From assembly GCA_035236585.1 (NCBI GenBank), contig CP141138.1:25617437-25681436 (forward strand): a DNA stretch of 64,000 nt, read 5' to 3'. This DNA is from Warburgia ugandensis (taxonomy: Eukaryota > Streptophyta > Magnoliopsida > Canellales > Canellaceae). The notes under the pieces are model-generated. The model ran no database searches and was not told the origin of the DNA. It saw only the letters and a program-made list of their open reading frames with translations. A program made the position numbers and the translations under genes. Positions 15,839-26,909 of this stretch are shown piece by piece (the first letter of the stretch is position 1; each line of letters starts with the position of its first letter).

Positions 15839-17686
15839 ACACATGGTTTATTCCTTCATTACCAATCTGTGAGTGTGATGTGAGTCTGTAACTGTGAAGT
15901 CTGTGATGTGCCATCTTTTCGCTTTTCAAGTGACGAGTCTGCCTGACAAAGACTGATAGCCTTCTTTCCTCCAATTCCAAACTAGCAAGTGGCAAGTGGA
16001 GTTAATGAAAGTTGAAACTTACACTTCAATCATTTGTCAAATATTTTGATGTCCCTAGTTATTGTCCTTAATGTTACTTAACTTACTTGTTAGATAACTT
16101 AGATAGTTAGATGTCATGAATCATGATAGATGATCCGAGGTGGGGGCGGGGGGCCCCCCTTGTAGACTTGTAGTGGCGGGAAAACAAAATGAAAGTTGAA
16201 AACTGAAAAGAACATAAAGGTTTAACTTTAACTAATTAATAATTATCTAGGTATACTAACTACTAAGTCAATCTAGAGTCTAATCTAACTGTCTAAGGCA
16301 ATTGTTTTGTCTTTTTGTATAATTGTATTGTATCATGTAAGTTAAGTAAGCCCAAATCCAATTATCCAATTGAATTTGAAGTCTTATCCCTAAACCTAAA
16401 GAGCCCTACCTAGCCTGGCTGGCTGGTTCAGATTGTTTGCTATAACTATAAGCCTATAACTATAAGTTATAAATAACTGTATAACCAATTTCTTATCAAC
16501 CATTTTCAGTTTAGCTACACATTGTCACATGTCAATTGTTACAACTTACAAGTTACACTTAGTAGATAAGTTAACCAAGTTTTGTAAGTTGTACAAGTAA
16601 AAGTGAAGTGAGAGAGAGACTAACTAACTGTCATATATTGTTGTATAAAATTATAAATGCTAATGAATAATGATTTTCTTATGTTAATTTCACATGTCTC
16701 ACCAACCAATTGATCTAATATATCTCTTTTCAATCAAATTCATGAATATCATGTATCCAACTCATATAACTCAATATTTGTTTCTCATTTCTAACTCCCA
16801 ATTGATGATAATAGATTAGGAATAACTCATTCACGATTCATCCATGATCCTTTGATCCATCATTCATGTAGACATTGTAGAGTAAAATTTAGTAACTCCT
16901 TTAGTAATATCATTCAACATTTGTGTTAATTCAACACACAACTCCTATTCTCTGTTCACATTCTCACCTCACCTAATGAGTTAATTACAATGTTACATAA
17001 CTAAATAACTAATAACTATTCCCTTGGGACCCTTCCTAGTTCCTATACTATACTCATTATCCTCTAATGAGATAATTACACAACTCTTTCTATACTCATT
17101 CTCAAGCTACTGAGTTAATTACATAACTGTTTCTATTCTAGTTCAGTTCAGTCATTCTTACCTAATGAGTTAATTACATGACTCTTTCTCTTTCTTTACT
17201 TATTATCATTTATCAATGTTATCATCAACATTCAACAACTTTTGAATTGAGTATGAGTTACTTACATAACTTTGCTTTTTTAAGATGATCCTCAAGTGAG
17301 ATCATCAGACATCAGATGAGTTAAATACATTATATACATAATTAACACCAACTTTACTCATCCTCCCCTGACCTCAACCTCAACAACTATGTTGAATTGA
17401 ATATGATAGTATGAGTTACTTACATAACTTTGCTTTTAAGCTGATAGATACTCAAGTAACTCAACTCAACTGAGAAGTCTGAGCCTGAGATAGTGAGATG
17501 AACATAATACATATATGCCTATATGCTCTGTCTTTTTAAGCTCATCCAGTCATCCTTAACTTAAGGAAATTAAGATGAGTTAATTACATAACTCTTTCTC
17601 CACGCTATACTTAATAACTAGTTTTATTTAAGCACATCATCAACTAAGATTAATTAAATACATAACTCTTATAGCTTATACAACTC
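15839..17686. other. Spacer between cassettes with recurring GAGTTAATTACATAACTC
   Basis: No coding potential. From about 16960 to 17680 the word GAGTTAATTACATAACTCTT recurs in imperfect form roughly every 60-120 bases (for example near 16978, 17112, 17166, 17256, 17420 and 17580), usually followed by a CTTTCT-like tail and short tracts rich in CTCAACT. A G-run followed by a C-run sits at about 16141-16159. The purpose of the spacer is unknown. Confidence 0.5.
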
Positions 17687-17689
17687 CTA

Positions 17690-18108
17690 TATTTCAATAT
17701 ATAGATGGTTATAAACAAACCATCCTATATTTAAATATATTATAGGACGGTTATTTTAAAACCGTCCTATATTTAAATATATTATAGAACGGTTATTTTG
17801 AAACCGTCCTATATTTAATATATTATAGAACGGTTATTTGAAAACCGTCCTATATTTGATTATGTTATAGAACGGTTATTTGAAAACCGTCCTATATTTA
17901 AGTATATTATAGAACAGTTATTTGAAAACCGTCCTATATTTAAGTATATTATAGAACAGTTATTTGAAAACCGTCCTATATTTAAGTATAATTATAGAAC
18001 GGTTATTGAAAAACCGTCTTATATTTAAGTATATTATAGAACGGTTATTGAATAACCGTCCTATATTAGTATATTATATAGAACGGTTATTTTAAAACCA
18101 TCCTATAT
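17690..18108. repeat. Array C: ten GGACGGTT palindromes
   Basis: Ten units at about 42-bp spacing, arms as in arrays A and B, loops TATTTTAAA or TATTTGAAA. Many units carry GAACGGTT in the left arm where GGACGGTT is the norm, a G-to-A change shared between neighbours, which points to local unit-by-unit expansion. The array lies immediately upstream of the second cassette's presumed promoter. Confidence 0.9.
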
Positions 18109-19455
18109 GGTTCTATACATATAATATATCGTTTTCACTTTTCACCTTGGTCATTCTCAGCCCTAATTTCAATCTTCCAAGTTCCAACCCAACGATCCAA
18201 TCCAACCTATACTGAGAAGGTGAAAACGACCATTCCTCTTCGATCTTTCACAGATCTAAGCAAAGAAAGGTATGTATTTATGATTTTTTGCATCTTTAAT
18301 GTAATTTCGTATACAGTTCTGTTACTTCTGTAACCATAAAAAGTAATAAAAGAACACAATCTAATAAATAAATAAAAAACCTCTGTCTGGTTTCTCTGAT
18401 CCTTGCCTTAAACTTGTTATGTCATTTCGTTGTCAAACACCTATTTCTCAGATTTTGATTTATGTTGTCTTTCATTTGAGTCTGGAAACGGGGTTTGTTG
18501 GGAAAAAGATGGATGAGCAAAAAAAAACGGAGCTGGAAGCCTGGAAGTGGAATGGGATTATGGGAGATATCAAATATGTATGTTCCTCTGACGGAAAAAC
18601 CAAACATATAAATTATAAAGGTTCTGAGTCTTCTGGCTTTGCCCATAGTGCATTAGTGCTGAATCAGTGAATCCTGATAGATAGGTTCTCAGAGAACTGC
18701 ATCTACTGAAATAGTCTTCAGCTGAAATGTAGAAGCGGTGAGCGATAGAAGAAGCAGGACAGATGTTAGAAGATTGAGGGAGAGAGACATTAAATTAGTT
18801 CTTTCTTTTACAAAATGGAAAAAAACATTACCTTTATCTAATTTATCACAAACTAGCTACAGCTTATATCCCAATTTCTTCTTTTCCTTAAGGGAGCCGT
18901 AGAAAAAAGAACCAAATCAAGAAAAATCTCTCAAAAACTAAAATTAACATATCTCATATCTACATCAAACAATGTCAGATTTTCAACATTTTTGATGTGT
19001 TGGAACTGTTGAAACAAGAGGAATGATTAAGTGATAGTTGACCAAAATAAAAAATAAAGGATGAAGGAACATAATAGATTTTTTAAATTATTATTAGACT
19101 GGAATGAATGTTTTGAGATAGGAAACTTAATGAAATGGCCAAATCAAGCTACAAATAATGAATGTTATACAAAAACAAAATATCACTTCTTTTTTTTCCA
19201 CTCTGCATACTGGAATGGCATACTTTTGGGGCTATGGCACTATGCCAACATCACAAAAAATGGGAACATGCATAATTGCTTGTTTGAAGAGATAGAGGGA
19301 GCAACAATCTGACCTTGTAGGAGGCTTCCAGTATAGTCTCCACTGTCCAATGAAAAATTTGTGATGGTTTTCAAGGGTGCTACTGCTTATTATCCCTGTA
19401 TAATTGTATTCCTCTTTTCTTGTCCAACTGTAGTCATTTTTATTTTGAAGCAAAC
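18109..19455 (+). promoter_or_regulatory. Presumed promoter, leader exon and first intron region of the second cassette
   Basis: An exon-like stretch ends in a canonical donor (AAAGAAAG/GTATGT) at about 18269, consistent with a 5' UTR exon. An open frame at 18419-18670 (83 residues) has no recognisable domain, and I do not support it as a gene. The rest of the stretch to the ATG at 19456 is AT-rich and shows no further motif. Assignment to the En/Spm-type gene is by position only. Confidence 0.35.
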
Positions 19456-22400
19456 ATGGAGCAAGTATAAGAGGTAGGAGAGGTACAAGTAGAACAATTA
19501 CAACACACAGAAGCAGAACAATCAAGGTTATCAAGCACATGTCCATCAATAACACCACCGGTGGTCAGTGTCAAGAGAAAGGTCAGGGGGAGGGGCCCAA
19601 CGCAAATGGAACATATAAATAAGAGAACCTCAGTTGGAATAAAAGAAACGGTACAATTCAACACTAAAGGCCAACCGATTGGTGGTGCTGCACATGCCTA
19701 TGCTAGCTTCATATGTTGCACTGTTAGAAGACTTGTGCCGATGTCGATGGTGATTGGAGACATGTATCGCCACAAGTCAAAGATTCAGTATGGGAAATGG
19801 TCAAGGTATGTAAATTCTTCCTACATATAACATAATATGTCCTTTATATTTATATGTTTTGTTTTTGTTTGCATATGAATCATGATAAGATACACAAAGT
19901 TGTGCTAGTTAGTCACTTTAACATGCTTCTTCTTTTGTTTTGTAGTCTGCCTTTGACGTATCTGATGAGTGCAAGAAGCAAGCCTTGCTAGGAGCTGGTG
20001 AAGCTTGGAGGAAATGGAAGAGTGAGCTTGCAAGGAAGTACATACTTCCAAATTCTCATGATCCTTCTACGCTTCACATGGTCCCTCAGTTGTATTCCTG
20101 CTTCATTAACTAGGAAGCATGGAATCAATTTGTACAGTATAGGCTATCTCCTGATTTTGAGGTAATCACAACTTGAACTAGCCAAGCTAAATTTTGAGTC
20201 TTGTAATTATTATAATTGATTGTATTTTGAATCTTTGATCACATTACTTTGATGTCCAGGCAAAGCGTATAAAAGGACAAAAGGCTCGTGCACAGAACCA
20301 TACGCCGCACCACCTTTCAAAGGTTGGCTATGCACGATTAGAGGCAGATGTAGTAAGTATATCATGTCACATTCCATTTGTCTAATCATATTAGATTTTT
20401 TTTTTATTAACTCTGACTTAGTGTCTCTTATAATCTTATTACAGCAAAAGAAGGCTGGGACAACGGATCCCATCGACCGTGCTATTCTATGGAAAATGGC
20501 ACATTTGAAAGGGCATAACTCCCAGACCTTTGCCAACGAGACAACTGCAACAATTGCTTCAAGAATTGTAAGTGGTTTAAGACTTTAAGTTTTATACTTT
20601 TACTTTATTTGCATACTGCCTAGTTAAATACTTTTATACTTTTATACCCTTGCATAGTATATTATTTAAATATTACATATATAATAGTGATTTTATCATG
20701 TTATGATCTTTATGTGTGCAGGAAGAGTTGACCCAAGAACAAGAAGAAAGTGCAACTACAGGGACTCTTAGCAGCACTGCTGCAAAGGGGGACATCCTGT
20801 ATAGGGCAATGGGCAACAAGAATGAGCACCCTAGCTGGGTAAGGGGCCAAGGTCGGGGTGTTGTTCCTTCCAAATTCTTCCACAAACAAAAGGCTCCTAC
20901 ACTACAAGAATTGGAAGAATGGAAGAAGCAAACAGTTGTGGAGATATATAACATGGTCAAAGATCAACTATTGAAGGAACTCTAAGGTGGCCAAAGAACC
21001 TCATGTGAGGATGTTGGCGGCCCTCAAGCTGAAGCTCAACCTCAAGTTCAACTAGCAAGAAATAATAATAGCTGCACTCTTACTCCTAGTCCTCTATCAG
21101 ATGAAGAGGTGGCAGAACAAGTACTCCCAATCAGTGAGGTATGTATATTCACTTGTTTAGTTTTACAATGTTACTTATTTACTTTTTTTTTTAGTTTACA
21201 CTTTACATTACATCACTAATTATTATATATATGTCATTTCTCAAATGCAGGTGGGTCAGTGCATGTTGCAGCTACATACATTTGAGAACCATGTGGCTGT
21301 GGCAACACTGTACGAGGTTCGGCCCATGACTTCCCCACCTTGCATGGTAAGTTGATGCCTCCACACACTAAGTGTGTGTGCATCACTACTGCCATTCAAC
21401 CAGATGCTCCCCTTCCATTTCCAGTCGAAGGGGATGATGTTGAAACTGTTGGGGATGCAATTGGATATCATGTGTGTTGGCTAGAGAAACACATAAAACC
21501 AATGATATCCAATTCCAAGGTACATATATACTAACTGTAGTCATGACTTCATTTTCTCCTACCCTTTTTTAAGTCCTCCTAAACTATTCATTGATTAATA
21601 TTGTCTGCAACATGTCGGACAGTTGGATCACCAAAAGCAGCACAAGGGGCAATTGAAGCAAACCTTGCCGCTGGCAAATTCTGACATAGTGGCAAGTGTA
21701 GCCACATCCCAGCCTTCTCAGGTAGTACTAGTTCTATGTTTTTCCATAGTCACTACTCACAAGTCATAAGTCAGTAGTACTAGTTCTTTAGTTCAAAACA
21801 CTTGTTAGGTGCTCACTAGTCACTACTCACAAGTCACCAAGTCAGTAGTCACAATGTTATTATTGTTATATTATAAAATATTCTAATTTTACCTCACTGG
21901 GTTTCTTCTTTTATATCTGCTAGTATATCAGTATATGTTGTATATATTCATTACTAATTTCTAAAATGTTACATGATTACATTTACAGTGTAGGGATCAG
22001 GTGGAGGTTCCACCTAACACACCTCCATTCCTAAGGGTACTGTACAGACTGGCCAATGAAGGCAACACAAATACAATGAACCCTGTAAGGATAGAGGCAG
22101 GTGTGCTTTCAAACGATGTGGTTGAGGTTCCACTCTTCAAGGAAGACCTCATAGCCATATGTAATATGGATCAATTGGAGTACATGCACATCATAGTCTA
22201 TATAGGGTACGTCGTGTAACTGCTCTATTAGAGTTAAGACTTACCAATCAATGTAACATTACTTAATACTTGCTTTTTTAATAAAACTTAATAATTATTT
22301 GACATTAACCCAAATTTCAAATGCAGGTATTTGCATGATAGCTTGCATAGACTAGAGGTCAAGGACATTTACAAGTTCCTTGACCCTTCTCTTGTCTTTC

Positions 22401-23303
22401 AATTGGACCATTTGCCTAAGGACAAACAAAGTGAAGATATCATTCCTGGTCTCATGACTTGTGCGAAGGGGCAAGCATTGCGATTCCCTACAATGGCGGA
22501 TACGTTGTAACATAGGTTGCTTAATTATGCCATTTTAATTTCACAATTCATAGTTTCATACACATGAATACTACATCAGTTAAGATTAGAGAAAATTCAA
22601 TTGAACTATTATTTTTATAGGTCCCATTGGATGTTGCTAGCTTTGGATGTGCATGGTGGCCATGCAATTTTTTTTATTCATGTGGAGCACACATTCGGGA
22701 ACACCTTATGGAAATTATAAACAAGTAAGTCTTTATTATTCTTTTTATTATAATATAACTACTCACCTGGAAACTATAATAATATTCATAATCTAATGCT
22801 TTTCAATTATATGTGTGTAGAGCATGGTATAAATGGGCTGAGAGGGAAGGCATTCACCACCCACCAAAACTCAACTAGAAGAAGGCCAAGGTACAGTTTA
22901 CTAATTACTGCTCTTTAGACTCTTTCATATAATTTTAAACCTGAACTTGTTGGAAATTATATTTTGAAACTTTTATGTTGTCTTTGGTGGCATTGTTTTG
23001 CAGTTCCCTAAACAAAAATCAGATTGGGAGTATGGATATTATGTTCTTAGATACATGAGAACCCTCATTCGCAATGGAGTTTCAATCTCACAATTGAGAA
23101 AGGTAACACTTAGACTTACTGACCAAAGTTGCACTTTTGATTTGTATATTTCCTGACTTAATTCAAGATTACATGTCTAATCTTTGAACTAAGTTATTAT
23201 ATGTTTCTTGTAGGTGGATTTTGGAACCAAGAGTTACTCCCAGTTGGATCTAGATGATATTAGAATGGAATGGACAGATCATATTATGAATTTTAATTTG
23301 TAG
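19456..23303 (+). pseudogene. En/Spm-type (Ptta) transposon gene with C-terminal Ulp1 protease, broken
   Basis: Thirteen exons can be traced: 19456-19805, 19946-20161, 20260-20352, 20445-20567, 20722-21138, 21251-21519, 21623-21721, 21989-22206, 22327-about 22506, 22621-about 22722, 22821-22890, 23004-23102 and 23214-23303. All introns are close to GT-AG and most junctions keep frame. The N-terminal half is the plant transposase (Transposase_24, Ptta/En/Spm) domain: QFNTKGQPIGGAAHAYASF, then WRKWKSELARKY, then ID-RAILWKMAH. The middle matches the DUF8039-like segment (HGKLMPP...TVGDAIGYHVCW). The C-terminus is a C48/Ulp1 peptidase (IPYNGGY, SHWMLLALD, EYGYYVLRYMR). Breaks include stops at 19468 (TAA), 20111 (TAG), 20983 (TAA) and 22876 (TAG in place of a probable Trp), and frameshifts near 21345, 22460 and 22670. 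The catalytic Cys is replaced by Tyr (23031-23033) and the Asp is lost at a frameshift. Proteins of this kind accompany CACTA-type elements; here it travels inside a hAT. Confidence 0.8.
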
Positions 23304-24399
23304 TTCAGTGATGTAAAATTGTAAATGAATGTATATTATCATTCATGTATATACATTTTACTCAAATATAATACAAAGATCAGTTCATTTCAATGAATGT
23401 GTTCTATTTTTCTTTTGATTGAAGTACACTGTATCAATGTATGTGCTTTCTTTGTTTCAAACTTTCAAATTTCAATGATGTGATTGTGAAGTTGGTGTTT
23501 TGATCAATAGATGGGTTAATCATCAATTTTCAATGATGGCTTAGATCACAGATGGGTTGTCTTGTATCATGTATGTACATACAATCTACAAATACGGTAT
23601 GGGTGGTTGATATCATATCATGTATTGTATCATGTATTGGAGAGGAGTCATATATGGAATGGAGGTTGATGATTGAAATTACCGATATATACCGAAGTTG
23701 TAGATATGATTCATATGAATATGATACCAAAAACTTTCAAATTTCAATGATGTGATTGTGAAGTTGGTGTTTTGAATGGAGACTGATGGACATCCTCGCC
23801 TATACAGCAATTTCATTCATTTGCCGAGGAATGAGGATAAAATTAAAAATGCCAAAGTTCGTAATGATTGTCTCATTGGTGCACCGCTGGGCCTATTGAC
23901 AATTGGAATGATATAGTCATGGAGATGGTGCTAAGTGATTGATATGTTGGGCAATTGTGATGATTGGAGCCCATGATTCTAAGCTACCAAGTTTCTGACA
24001 ATCGGAACACAATTGTTCGTGTGAACAGAAAGAGGGATGAGGAAGTTCCACTAGTTGTAATTATATCATGTTTGCAAGCTTTCACTTATCTGTTGCCAAT
24101 CAAATGTGTTTTATTAGCTTGCAAACTGGAAGGTGAAGTTGCTTCAGCTTACATTTCAGGAAATCCTGCTTCATTCAGATCTTGAATCACAGATTTCTGG
24201 ATTATATTTTGTGAATTCCTGTTTATAGTTTGTCACTCTCATGTCTTTACTTTCTTTTCATATTCTCTAAGATGCACCCGAACGAGAACCTAGAAGAAGC
24301 TGTTCCTCTGAGAATATCTTTATAGTATATGTGTGAGAATAACTCATTAACTCTTAACAGTGGCTCCAGAAGAACCCTCCATTCTCCAATATAACTTAG
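23304..24399. other. 3' flank of the second cassette
   Basis: AT-rich, probably 3' UTR and spacer. It contains a perfect 45-bp direct repeat (23459-23503 and 23731-23775). The open frame 23964-24185 (73 residues) shows no known motif and is not supported as a gene. Confidence 0.45.
23459..23775 (+). repeat. Perfect 45-bp direct repeat separated by 227 bp
   Basis: The same 45 bases, starting AAACTTTCAAATTTCAATGA and ending GTTGGTGTTTTGA, occur at 23459-23503 and 23731-23775 without a mismatch. The enclosed 227 bp is AT-rich with repeated TATCATGTATTG words and no open gene. Confidence 0.95.
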
Positions 24400-24663
24400 T
24401 AATATAGGACGGTTAGTGAATAGCCGTCCTATATAAATAGTAATATAGGACGGTTTGTGAATAGCCGTCCTATATATAACTAGTAATATAGGACGGTTTG
24501 TTAATAGCCGTCCTATATATATATATAACTAGTAATATAGGACGGTTTGTGAATAGCCGTCCTATATATAAGTTATAACTACTAATATAGGACGGTTTGT
24601 AAGTAACCGTCCTATATAATATAAATACTAATATAGGACGGTTACTCATGAACCGTCCTATAT
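24400..24663. repeat. Array D: six GGACGGTT palindromes
   Basis: Six units with loops TAGTGAATA, TTGTGAATA, TTGTTAATA, TTGTAAGTA and TACTCATGA. The right arm in the first four reads AGCCGTCC rather than AACCGTCC. It closes the second cassette and lies just inside the right hAT subterminal zone, mirroring array A. Confidence 0.9.
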
Positions 24664-24699
24664 TTTCAAATCGTGTCACGTGTCACTGTTAAAGTGTTA

Positions 24700-24894
24700 A
24701 GGTAATAAGGTCATGAGTGGGTCGCGTGTCAAACAGGTAGACACGACGGGTCAAATTCATTGACTCGAACACGACACGATTTTTGGCGTATCACCCGAAA
24801 ATGACACGAACACGATAAGACTCGACCCGAACCCGCTAAATTCGTGTCGGGTTCGAGTCGTGTTATCGTGTCGTGTCATATTTTGTCGCCCCTA
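24700..24894. repeat. Right hAT subterminal motif zone and TIR
   Basis: Dense ACACGACACGA and GTGTCGGGTTCG words in both orientations end in TTGTCGCCCCTA, the inverted counterpart of the left terminus, with two mismatches in the outer 12 bases. Confidence 0.8.
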
Positions 24895-24902
24895 CATGGA
24901 AA
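24895..24902 (+). repeat. Right 8-bp target-site duplication CATGGAAA
   Basis: Identical to 11520-11527. The flanking DNA continues with an AT microsatellite. Confidence 0.9.
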
Positions 24903-24926
24903 CAAGGGACTGTTTAATAATTTGTT

Positions 24927-24931
<5 letters not shown>

Positions 24932-24997
<66 letters not shown>

Positions 24998-25001
24998 TAT
25001 A
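24932..25001. repeat. (AT)n microsatellite
   Basis: About 70 bases of alternating AT with one G interruption, 30 bp outside the hAT right end. Confidence 0.95.
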
Positions 25002-26795
25002 AAAACAAAGAGGATGTAGGTTACCATATCAAGCAAAGAAGTTTTCACCAAAAAATATCAAGAAAGAAGTAAAAGAGGATCCGGAAAGAAGGCATATCAA
25101 CCAAAACAAGTTAAGGATAAGTCCCTTATCTTTACTCCAAAGTTTCACATGTGCACTACGCTTCAACTACCGCCTACTTGCTGATGGCAGAATCGTCCAC
25201 AACATATATAGACAAAAACCCTTAACAGTCAACGTAACTCGGGGACCAATAAGCCCCCGACACCTAGAATATGGTCTGGATAGATTAGCACGTCACCAAG
25301 TAATTCATTTTCCAGGGCTCGTGACACTCCAAATAGAAGTTCCATTCCAAATAGGGAGGGACTACCATGGTCTCTCCGCGATTGGGATTTTGAAGCTGGA
25401 TGCCATGACTCCGTTATATGCACTGTGAAGCGCCAGTTTTGCCTAAGCTCTGGTGATTCCACCGGTATCCACCTGCTTGCACTTTCATGGTACCTTCTTC
25501 TACCTTCGGAAAAAAGGGGTACCTTCTCCCCGTCAACATTCCCAAGAAAACCCAGATCCATAGCGATTTGGTAACTGAGGCCAACAGTGCTTTGTATCTG
25601 GCCAAGTAAGTTTTAAGTTCTGACTTTCGGTTGTTGAATAATTAGTACCAATATTCAATTCCGGGGATCTTTAGGTTTTTTATATATAGCCTTTTGTTTA
25701 TTTATATTGATTTGGTACAAGGTCGTAGAACCAAGGAAAACTCTGGAAATTAGTGCACGGTTTTGTCCTGGAAAAGGTAAGAGACATATCAATGATTTTG
25801 GATTAATTTAGAGACAATGGAGAAGGTGTTTGAGAATCCCGTGGGAGGGATCCCGTGTTGGAGAACTTAAAGTAAGATATTTTGCTAATTTTTAGACCGT
25901 AAGTGGTCCAATTTTGAAGAGACAAACTCACCATGATGTTTGGGAGATACCACGCGTGCTTAATCCATACGTGGTCTAGGCAACTTATGTTTAGCCACTA
26001 ATTAAGTAGACTGTTCTAAATCTACGAGTAGGGCATCCGGGAAGAGGAAAATTCTGAGTTAGAGCCCAGTGTATATAGGTTGATTCTTTCAAGCATATTC
26101 TGGTGCCCATATCTCGGTTTGTGCTTCAAAGATTGGCATAGATGATTGTGTGGGACCCATGGGTTTGCTCAGTGTGTTCGAGGATTGTTTTTTTAATGAT
26201 GTCGTTTAATTAGTAGAAAATAAAATTCAGATAGAGAAAGTCGGGTTACATAAGATTAAATAACAGTCAGCGACAAGAAAGTCACCTCTAGCAACCGCTT
26301 CTACCTAAAGAATCAGCCATGGAATTAGATTCTACACTCATCGAGCTGTATGCGTTCGGCTGAAACTATTAAAATTAGCCAAATTGGTTTTAGGTTTTCT
26401 ATATATATTTGCACAATCAATAGGAGATTTATAGGAAAGAAGAAAACAGTAGGTATTTTGAATTCTTTCTGAAATTGATGTGTTTATACATATTGGTCCG
26501 AGGAGCTATACCTATGGATTACACTAGGAGCCGTCCATCTAGTTTTAACTATTGGCTTTTGTCCAAAGAACACGGTGCTTAGTGGGGGTCCGCTACTTCT
26601 GGGGTAAGCTTTATTTTGTTGTTATATAATATGGTTTTGCTAATCAATATGGCATGATTCTTTTGCCCCATTAAATCCCTTAAACAATGATAACTTTCTT
26701 GGTAAAGTAGACTAGATTAGTCAAAATCAACAATTCACTGTGGCAAAATATTTCTTCACTAGGCCCGTTGGCAAGTTTAATAGGAGTAATATAAA
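25002..26795. other. Intergenic or gene-flank DNA, nothing identified
   Basis: Less AT-rich than its surroundings. An open frame on the minus strand (25229-25561, 110 residues) and an overlapping one show no recognisable domain. A GT-AG-like donor at about 25607 could end a plus-strand exon, but no frame supports it. I cannot assign a function. Confidence 0.3.
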
Positions 26796-26909
26796 GCGGC
26801 AATCCCGGTGCACGAAGCTCCTGTCTATGCGGGGTCTAAAAAAAAAGCAGGCCACAATAATATAAAGTAGACAGCCTTACACTGCATTTTTGCAAGAGGC
26901 TGATTCCAA
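26796..26909 (-). mobile_element. Au-type SINE, 3' portion
   Basis: Read on the plus strand, the sequence starts CCCGGTGCACGAAGCTCC and continues through TGCGGGGTCT, CAGCCTTACACTGCATTT and GCAAGAGGCTG. These are the successive conserved blocks of the Au SINE family in reverse, so the element lies on the minus strand. The tRNA-like head (A and B boxes) is missing: similarity stops after GAGGCTGATTCC. A short A-run replaces part of the middle. Family recognised from memory of the consensus. Confidence 0.75.

Larger units (their letters stand above)
11528..24894. mobile_element. 13.4-kb composite hAT-type transposon with two gene cassettes
   Basis: The left end reads TAGGGGTGGCAA and the right end, on the opposite strand, TAGGGGCGACAA, a typical plant hAT terminal inverted repeat. 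The element is bordered on both sides by a perfect 8-bp direct repeat, CATGGAAA, the size hAT transposases create. Subterminal zones (about 11550-11756 and 24715-24880) are packed with ACACGACACGA-like words in both orientations. Inside lie a degraded hAT transposase gene (minus, 12705-15347), an En/Spm-type gene with a Ulp1 domain (plus, 19456-23303), and four arrays of GGACGGTT palindromes flanking each gene. At 13,367 bp it is far longer than an ordinary autonomous hAT. No CACTA terminus (CACTACAAGAA-like) was found by eye around the second cassette, so I see one element rather than two nested ones. Both genes are dead. Confidence 0.85.

Noticed and set aside
18419-18670. 83-residue frame as an N-terminal exon of the En/Spm-type gene
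   Set aside because: It has no similarity to the family's N-terminus and ends in a stop without a usable donor.
17690-24663. A separate CACTA element nested in the hAT
   Set aside because: I looked for CACTA-type termini (CACTACAAGAA) and a 3-bp duplication around arrays C and D and found none. The En/Spm-type TNPD (Transposase_21) gene is also absent. Not excluded, but not supported.
25229-25605. Overlapping minus-strand frames of 110 and 63 residues
   Set aside because: No recognisable domain, no splice partner and no homology I can name; length is compatible with chance in this less AT-rich stretch.
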